Source of the DNA: Isoperla grammatica
Taxonomy: Eukaryota > Arthropoda > Insecta > Plecoptera > Perlodidae
DNA length: 64,000 nt
Direction of reading: 5' to 3'
Assembly: GCA_945910005.1 (NCBI GenBank)
Contig: OX246745.1
Location: forward strand, 12,451,706-12,515,705
This document shows, piece after piece, positions 58,501 to 64,000 of the stretch. A program made the translations under genes and the position numbers. Positions within the stretch are counted from its first letter, which is position 1, and each line of letters begins with the position of its first letter. The notes beneath the pieces are model-generated. The model ran no database searches. It was not told the DNA's origin and saw only the letters and a program-made list of their open reading frames with translations.

Positions 58501-59016
58501 ATGCTTTGTCAAACAGATTATCTTCATAGGCATAACCAAGTTGCAAATATTGTACATCAAAAATTAGCCATGAAGTATAAACTTATAAACACAACCACTG
58601 CGTATTACAAATACAAGCCTGAAAAGGTATTAGATAGTAAAGACTACAAATTATATTACGACCGGGCAGTTATTACAGACCAAACCATACATCACAATAG
58701 ACCGGATATTATATTTATTGACAAGAAGAAACAAGAAACGATTTTAATTGATGTTGCCGTCCCTTTATGCCACAATGTAGAGACAACTTGGCGGGAAAAG
58801 ATAAACAGATATAAGGAATTATCTATTGAAATAAAAAGGTTGTGGAAGCAGAATAATGTAACTGTTATACCGTTAATTATATCAGCAAATGGCATTGTTC
58901 CACGTAAACTCCATGACAGTATTAAACTAATTGGTCTCCAACCGAACATATACATCGAGATGCAAAAAGCAATTATTTTGAACACGTGTAGGATAGTGCG
59001 AAAATTTTTGAACTAA
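55507..59016 (+). CDS. Reverse transcriptase / restriction-like endonuclease ORF (1169 aa)
   Basis: The N-terminus has a WTDNMNICVMRNYY segment that may be a Myb- or helix-turn-helix-type DNA-binding domain (inferred). The RT domain runs through KYRPITCLPTIYKIL, motif A YIDYKKAYD (catalytic D568), RRGIFQGDSFSALWF and FYMDD (D677, D678). C-terminally there is a C980-x2-C983-x8-H992-x4-C997 knuckle, then RPDIIFID...ILIDVAVP (P1066-D1067, D1082) and KINRY (K1098, Y1102), the PD-(D/E)xK endonuclease layout of R2/R4-type elements. The frame has no stop or frameshift over 1169 codons. By target-primed reverse transcription, the protein would nick the target and copy its own RNA. R4/Dong is favoured over R2 or CRE by the flanking repeats. 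Confidence 0.9.
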   Translation: MDASDVLSQQTTKSGRVRQRIKWTDNMNICVMRNYYRITLLETRIVGYRQELHRAFTREYPLVDVTKQRVADQRRIIVSNGMLPFNLLNVIRHEVEEELQIDQENEEDLANEEHIMEASRNDDHLRQELMEQVDLPEGHNTQEVHHQHPPINNIEQEENTRGNTQEIDELKNILHLAFENALTEFAHIEPNKRPRIPKPKQSKQMDIVMHVMNAHILLDYAKKELSFEQVHAAIYCGAVAVVRQLGLKIKLVHSQNIKTNKTPKWERRLVKRINELRRDIGRLEQFRMGNRSKKILQYCQHIFERFKIHTIHETPNEATNEYLDTLKQKVSALAKRLRRYKECSDRKEQNEMFKEKEKEFYQQINNKEEIVGNGIPSKTEIEQFWGGIWSNPLMHNHNATWIQDEIEAMSDIEEMTFDGISVNDIKSTIRNTHNWKAPGNDNIQNFWYKKFSNMHTQIAKCLNEFILGDKDLPDFFTEGITFLKPKDNDTKNPSKYRPITCLPTIYKILTSCITNKIYSHCEEHNILAEEQKGCRKMSQGCKEQLIIDSVVMNQAFNKKRNIHVSYIDYKKAYDSSPHSWLIQILEIYKVNPLIVNFLRTAMMSWKTTLKLNVGKDQICTDPVNIRRGIFQGDSFSALWFCLSLNPLSHILNKSTHGFKIKDGNTVCHTLSHLFYMDDLKLYALNATHMTNLLNSTLEFSRDICMDFGIDKCKSLHVIKGKITKLEEFEIDEDNRIGVMDEEDVYKYLGFAQAKRIDHKLMKSKLISAYKKRIGSILKTQLNGKNKIKAINTYAIPVLTYSFGIIKWTQTELHALEILTRTTFTKYRSHHPKSAIERVTLPREKGGRGLIDLNNLYYKQIEILRKYFYTKCPHSQLHRAIVLADKSLSPLNLNDGNLNLLQKLNSDTAKEIRISEKTLHSRHYKELLKDSVDRVASNKWLTSGDIFSETEGFMIAIQDKVIKTNNYKKYILKDVTVEDKCRKCNLNGETIEHIVSGCKMLCQTDYLHRHNQVANIVHQKLAMKYKLINTTTAYYKYKPEKVLDSKDYKLYYDRAVITDQTIHHNRPDIIFIDKKKQETILIDVAVPLCHNVETTWREKINRYKELSIEIKRLWKQNNVTVIPLIISANGIVPRKLHDSIKLIGLQPNIYIEMQKAIILNTCRIVRKFLN

Positions 59017-59126
59017 GAAGAATGAAGACTTCAAGAAGTTCTCCATCCCGATGGTGGTTTTCGTGGTTTCCACCGTACAAAGAGCGAATGCTGGGATGAG
59101 TACAAATCGGCCACGACCGTATATAG

Positions 59127-59513
59127 CAGGGATGGCGAACCAATGGCACGCGTGCCAGAAGTGGCACGCGAAGACTTTCTGGCGGCACGCAGAAATATGT
59201 TTAACATTGTATCAGGATGAAATTGACCACACTTCAAACCCGTTGTTCAGGCATTTAGAGAATTTTCGGTACAAAAATTTCGCCTCCTACACGATTTTCA
59301 CTAAATGCTGCATTATGTGGAACGATCACAACATTACAAACTGACAACCTGACCATTTGTTGCCTGAAAAATATAATAATTGCTGAAAAAGCTATAATAA
59401 AATTTTGTTAAAATTTTACTGTGCCTTTTTTGAGAATTTGGCACGCCTGGACAGAATACATTCAATAGTTTGTAAATAGTGGCACTCAAGCTCGAAAAGG
59501 TTCGCCATCCCTG
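59127..59513. mobile_element. hAT MITE (387 bp) nested in the retrotransposon 3' UTR
   Basis: CAGGGATGGCGAACC at 59127 and its complement ending at 59513 form a 15-bp inverted repeat. A perfect 8-bp duplication GTATATAG flanks it (59119-59126, 59514-59521). Subterminal ggcacgcgtgcc and tggcacgc motifs are present. It inserted after the retrotransposon. Confidence 0.93.
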
Positions 59514-59573
59514 GTATATAGCATCCACAGTTCGGGTTGGAAAAAATAATGTGGACAATGATATATTAAGTAG

Positions 59574-59683
59574 TATAGCCAAATCTGGGCATTTGAGAAG
59601 CAGAAGAAGAAGAAGAAGAAGAAGAAGAAGAAGAAGAAGAAGAAGAAGAAGAAGAAGAAGAAGAAGAAGAAGAAGAAGAAGAA
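59574..59683 (+). mobile_element. 5'-truncated retroposon with (AAG)n tail, nested
   Basis: About 25 bp of unique sequence (tatagccaaatctgggcatt...) is followed by an AAG-repeat tail (about 59600-59683). The segment lies between two perfect copies of GATATATTAAGTAG (59560-59573 and 59684-59697), consistent with a 14-bp target duplication. Expansion of an AAG tract within a local duplication is the alternative. Confidence 0.6.
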
Positions 59684-59802
59684 GATATATTAAGTAGTTC
59701 TAAGTAGATTTTAATAAGGTAAACACATGGAAATACTTGACATTTGTGTCCGTACAACATGTTTATGCCGGTTTTGACCGAGTTTGTATGTATTGCAACA
59801 AT

Positions 59803-59831
59803 AAAATAATAACAATAATAATAAAAATAAA

Positions 59832-59917
<86 letters not shown>

Positions 59918-59946
59918 CAACAACAATAATAACAATAATAATAATA
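59803..59946 (+). repeat. (TAA)n tract, 3' flank of the retrotransposon
   Basis: taa/aat triplets with some aac and aaa variants. Composition and strand match the upstream tract at 54838. Confidence 0.93.
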
Positions 59947-60157
59947 AAGTGGATTAGTTCCCATTGAGGGCGGTGTGGAGTGTGGAGTCTCGTGTTGTAA
60001 GGATCGATAGTACTTCCTGTGGCGGTGGCGTCATTAGGCTTGGTGCCTCACTGCCTGTCTGGCTCGTCAGTCAGCCAGTCAGGCCCCGCCGACCACGACC
60101 ACAGCCCACTGCCCACTGCCCACTGCCCACACTACAACATTATTTACTAGCTAAATA

Positions 60158-60470
60158 TAGGGTTGCCATACGTCCCGAAATATCGGGATTGTCCCGATTT
60201 TGAACTCTCTATTTTATCGAGTCCCGGAAATTCTGGAATGTCCCGATTTCCAAATCCTAGTCCTACTCATACTTGTGACTGTTTCAAACTGTTGTTTTTT
60301 TAAAAATTACGGTTCAAATGTGACGCGCCAATGCTTTTGTCGTGAAATTGTACGTCGAAAAAGTGCCCTGAAAATAAGCCCGGAGGCTGAGGCTTTGCCA
60401 CAGACCTCTTGTTGTGCCCTCATTTACTGTTTAAGTCCCGAATTTCTATTCAGGTAATATGGCAACCCTA
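60158..60470. mobile_element. hAT MITE (313 bp), TAGGGTTGCCATA termini
   Basis: TAGGGTTGCCATA at 60158 and TATGGCAACCCTA ending at 60470 are perfect 13-bp inverted repeats. They are flanked by an 8-bp duplication GCTAAATA (60150-60157, 60471-60478). The body repeats gtcccgatttt/gtcccgaattt. Non-coding. Confidence 0.93.
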
Positions 60471-60518
60471 GCTAAATACCAATTTCCAATTTATTCACAA
60501 AATGATTAACTATGCAAC

Positions 60519-60605
60519 ACGGCTAACCGAGACGATGAATGAGTTATTATTCTCTTCAACCGGTAACACACACGGGCGGGCGCCGGTTCGATTCCGTTCA
60601 CTGGC
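60519..60605 (+). mobile_element. tRNA-like SINE fragment
   Basis: ggctaaccgagacgatg (box A-like, 60521) and a perfect box B ggttcgattcc (60585-60595) are separated by about 60 bp, as in tRNAs with a long variable arm. The stems do not close, so a SINE head is more likely than a tRNA gene. Confidence 0.5.
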
Positions 60606-62214
60606 AATCTTGACATCAGTCACGTGTCCTACTTACTACACCTCTCGGGGACATGCACTCATATCCCAACAGTCAAATACCCTAATGTGAACACATCAAC
60701 AGGGATTAGGGTAGGACAGTTTTGTCGCCTTATGAGTGACACGTCGGAGAAACAATCAATCGAACCTACCGGCGACCTACCCGGATTACGGGATTAGACT
60801 CGCGTGTTAACGCAGAGCCGAGGTACCTCGTTCGATTGCTGGACGTTTTCACGGTTGTCAAACGAATAGAAACGTTTACACGCAGTTATTATTGGCCTGT
60901 TTCCCGCTAATACCGGATACGGTTTATAATAGTTACGCAATGTGTTCCCTCATCCCACTATACGGTATTTACAGGCGGCTACTCGTTAAGCAGACCAATG
61001 CCACACAAGAGTTGATTTTATTAATGGCATTATTATTGTGATAGCAATTGTCTAAAAAGTTTGCTCCGCACGGGAATCGGGCGCCGCCGGAGGACATGGG
61101 TTCGAACACGCGTCAGGCAGGGGGAGACTATCTCGTTTTTAGGTAGGGACGTAACAAAAAGACAAATGTGGTCCGAACGGAACAGCCGTGTTCAGCAGCT
61201 ATCAGTCTCAGAGCTCACGAGGCGGAAGCACGTGGACAAACAACGAGGAACTTTCTTATCTGATTCATAACAACCGCGGTCACGTTTTGGACACTACGTC
61301 CTACCGCGGCCCAACGCAGCATCACAGGGGCCCGCGTTTGTTTACAGTAGGTAGCTACAATTTGAGCAGTCCTTGTATACCGCATGGAAAGCACGGTTTC
61401 AAATCCCTAATTGTCCGAAAATATTGAACAATGAATTTATTTAACGACTTCTCGGCATATTAACGCGATTGGAGCGCTGTCAATACATATAACCTCGATG
61501 ATCAAAACAAATCTGTATGCTACGCTTTGAATGAACCCAAATAACGTTGGATTGGATCCGTCAGACATTTCCACGGACACCATCAACACGAGTTGTACAA
61601 CCCAATAACGTTAGATCGTGTTATCCCCGGGTCTGAAGACGTGAAAGTTGATGGCCTATTACAAGTTACATGACAACAACAATTACCATACAACGCGTGT
61701 AACTCGAAGAAACCAGACACGGAATTAATTCTCGGTATTTAATTCAAAGATGAGCAACTTGGCAACAGCGCCAATGTAATCTGGATTTGGAATCGAATAA
61801 TTTCACACATAAAAAACAACTTCACGGATGTAAGCGCGTTACGAAAAGACTACCAACCCCCCCCCCCCCCCCCCGGAAATTAACGATCGTTTCCTAAAAT
61901 TGTGACGGCAATTGGCAGGTTCAATAGTCAAGACGAATGCGAGGTGGCGGCGGGAGGTCAAAACTGTTTTATAAGTTATTAGATGAATACTCTGAAACAA
62001 AGAGTGCAATCACAATGTTACAGTGGCAACATTGTCAGCTGTCGTAATATTATATTAATGTGCCAGTTTAGCATCAACATCATTTATGAGTCGAGTAGTA
62101 ATTATTGTTTACTCATCCGTGAAACAGGTCTAAAGTGGATAATACGTCACTCGTAACATAATCTACAACGAACGCATGACGGATCAAGGTAGGAGGCGAT
62201 AAGTAGATGAAAGC
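60606..62214. other. Gene-poor sequence with weak tRNA-like pieces
   Basis: No supported gene. cctcgttcgattgctgg (about 60827) and atgggttcgaacacgcg (about 61098) look like isolated T-arm remnants of SINEs. A C tract lies at 61857-61874. Confidence 0.4.
61857..61874 (+). repeat. Poly-C tract (18 C)
   Basis: Uninterrupted C run. Confidence 0.9.
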
Positions 62215-62290
62215 CTCACGCGGGATTCGAACCCATATCCCTCAGCTCGGGCCTGAGTTGTTAAAGATAGAGGCAAAATGCCATTCGTGC
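62213..62290 (-). mobile_element. tRNA-derived SINE fragment
   Basis: Minus-strand perfect box B GGTTCGAATCC (62223-62233) followed by CGCGTGAGGC. The same T-arm and 3' end occur in the SINE near 54560. Confidence 0.6.
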
Positions 62291-62349
62291 AGGAACCCTG
62301 CATGTGAAGTGGAAACTGCAGTTGCCCCCTCGGTACTTATCGAGTTTAA

Positions 62350-62371
62350 CCCCCCCCCCCCCCCCCCCCCC
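62350..62371 (+). repeat. Poly-C tract (22 C)
   Basis: Uninterrupted C run. Confidence 0.9.
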
Positions 62372-64000
62372 ACTTACACTATAGTTATTCGTCACTCCCG
62401 AACGTAAAAAAACGAGCGGGGGGTCTTTGACTTTGCGGGGGCTTTTCTCGGGCGGTTCGCTGGTTGGCTACGAGCTCCTCGCCTGTGACGAAAGCACTCC
62501 CGAAGTAGTCGTACGACGACTATACCTTGTTTTGAAGACGTGTGGACAAGGTAAACAATAACGAAACCCACAGAATAAACCGTCCATGGTCCATGACTCA
62601 AACCGTTTACTGTTTGTTTTTATTTGAGCATATCTATCTCAACTTACTAAAGAACAACAAACGAACGCGTCAAAACAACGTATCACAAGTGACGTCGACA
62701 CACGCCAACACCTGATACTAGAGTAAACGCAATCAATATTCCAACTACTCTGCAATACCGACTGATAACGCTATCAGTAATTCTACGCAGGATGACAATG
62801 ACATCGGATGTTCATTCAGGGAAGATCCGTCATACACACTTCTAGATTCTTTAGATCGGTCTGCGGTAGCTCATGCGGTTCGGGCACAGGCCCTAAGCGT
62901 ATTATGCACCTAGGGAAGTGGCACATAAGACATAGGGTTTTTGTAATAGTCCTTCATCTTCGTCTACCACGCCTCATCGTCTGGAATATCACGATTGCAA
63001 TAATTGGGACGTAGAATCAGAAACTAGATAAGTTAGTTTGACAACAATGTGGTTAAAAAATGAGTATATAATATAAGGCAGCCCTTTTGCCTGATTGAGA
63101 CTTCGACCAGTTTCCAAAATATTAATTGCTTTATTCATCCAGGTCCTAGACACGAGGATTGTCAACTGATACGTTTATTCAACTCCAATAAACTGAAATA
63201 AAAGCCAAGTGGTGCTCGGGTGTAATCATAGTCTGCTTCAGCTAGCTAATCAGAAACATGTGAATATACACTTTTAATCCAGTATATCTGAAGCTCGAAT
63301 TCTTCCATTCAGCTTCGAGTAATAATTAACGTGTCGAGTGTTGACCAAAGCCCCTTACGGATACTCATTAGGATTAGTGTCAGATTACTCCTAAGGGTAA
63401 TACGGAGTAATCTGTTGTGATCCGACCACCTTAAAGTGTTATGTTCGAAGACTACGGTGAGAAATCTGAGAGACAAGCCGGAAAAAGCGTCCACATCGCT
63501 TGACCAATTATACCATTATCTAAAGGGTAACAACCCTCAGTTTCAAATGGCCTCTCGCCAATTAGAACATGAGGCCGTTACAAGAATTGGCAAGGGTTGG
63601 CGCGTGGTCCGTAATTACCCCCACATAAAAGTCAATAAAAGAACAAGACTGTTAAATAATTACTTTCTGTGGATAGACATGTAGCAACTTGTCGGCAGTA
63701 TATTTTATTTGATGCTTTAATTTGAGAAGTTCCGAGTTGTTTGGAAGGAAGGAATGAGCGCGGGCGTTCTCCGGGGTCATCTGTCAGCCAGGACATACTA
63801 GACAATCTTGGAAAATAAACGGGTTTGCTTTACAGTACCTTTTCCGGGCATCCTAAAACGCGCATTAAGTACGCATACAAGCAGTTAACGAACCTACATT
63901 TCTGGCGTAGTGTGTAGCGCACATATAGTGTAACTTGATCCGCAAGAAACTAGTACGAATAGCTTTTTTTTAGGATTATCTTCAGTATCACTCAGTCTAC
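62372..64000. other. Unannotated right end
   Basis: No convincing gene. A small perfect inverted repeat agattactcc/ggagtaatct lies at 63382-63413. A TATA-like run (near 63064) and an AATAAA about 120 bp downstream could belong to an LTR, but no paired LTR or primer binding site was found. The 82-codon frame at 63436-63684 has no recognisable domain. Confidence 0.4.

Larger units (their letters stand above)
55007..59802 (+). mobile_element. Dong/R4-like non-LTR retrotransposon inserted in (TAA)n
   Basis: A single long ORF (55507-59016) is preceded by a 5' UTR of about 500 bp and followed by a 3' UTR of about 380 bp of its own sequence once nested insertions are removed. Both outer flanks are (TAA)n in the same phase direction. 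TAA-repeat targeting is known for Dong in the R4 clade, whose members carry a C-terminal restriction-like endonuclease, as here. Ends are set by the microsatellite borders and are approximate. Confidence 0.82.

Noticed and set aside
59479..59967. Arg-, Ser-, Leu- and Ile-rich frames over AAG and TAA tracts
   Set aside because: Triplet-repeat translation only.
63060..63200. Possible LTR promoter with TATA box and polyadenylation signal
   Set aside because: A TATA-like run and AATAAA are present, but no matching second LTR, terminal TG/CA pair or primer binding site was found.

Overview
The window is animal nuclear DNA, most likely from an arthropod. The evidence is a 17-exon, GT-AG spliced gene on the minus strand for a Domeless-like JAK/STAT cytokine receptor, set in AT-rich, transposon-rich sequence. 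I cannot name the order or species. There are no bacterial-style operons, ribosome binding sites or CRISPR arrays.

Left third (1-26631): a tandem satellite array with a 3165-bp period, eight full units plus a partial ninth, probably continuing leftward. Each unit is a diverged dimer (halves of about 1.48 and 1.68 kb). It carries four reverse-strand tRNA-like modules with Pol III box A and box B motifs. Unit 1 alone is interrupted by a 1024-bp hAT transposon with a perfect 8-bp target duplication and one leftover BED zinc-finger exon. The array ends in a 43-bp minisatellite (26735-27329), a roughly 310-bp triplicate (about 27450-28430) and a decayed satellite remnant (to about 28720).

Middle (31540-53033): the domeless-like gene. 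All 17 coding exons join in frame (3552 nt, 1183 aa): signal peptide, N-terminal domain, cytokine-receptor module, five more fibronectin III domains, one membrane helix, a box1-like juxtamembrane segment and a tyrosine-bearing tail. Its introns hold non-autonomous hAT elements, a TTAA-type element, a pogo-like MITE, a LINE fragment, a tRNA-like SINE and two long perfect or near-perfect hairpins.

Right part (54550-64000): an intact 1169-codon non-LTR retrotransposon ORF with a YMDD reverse transcriptase and a C-terminal restriction-like endonuclease. It sits between two (TAA)n tracts, which is the target preference known for Dong/R4-clade elements. Its 3' UTR contains a nested hAT MITE and a nested, 5'-truncated retroposon. 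Another hAT MITE and several tRNA-like SINE fragments follow, and the last 3.5 kb has no convincing gene.

Across the window six hAT-type insertions keep perfect 8-bp duplications, yet none carries a transposase catalytic domain. They must have been mobilised from elsewhere.
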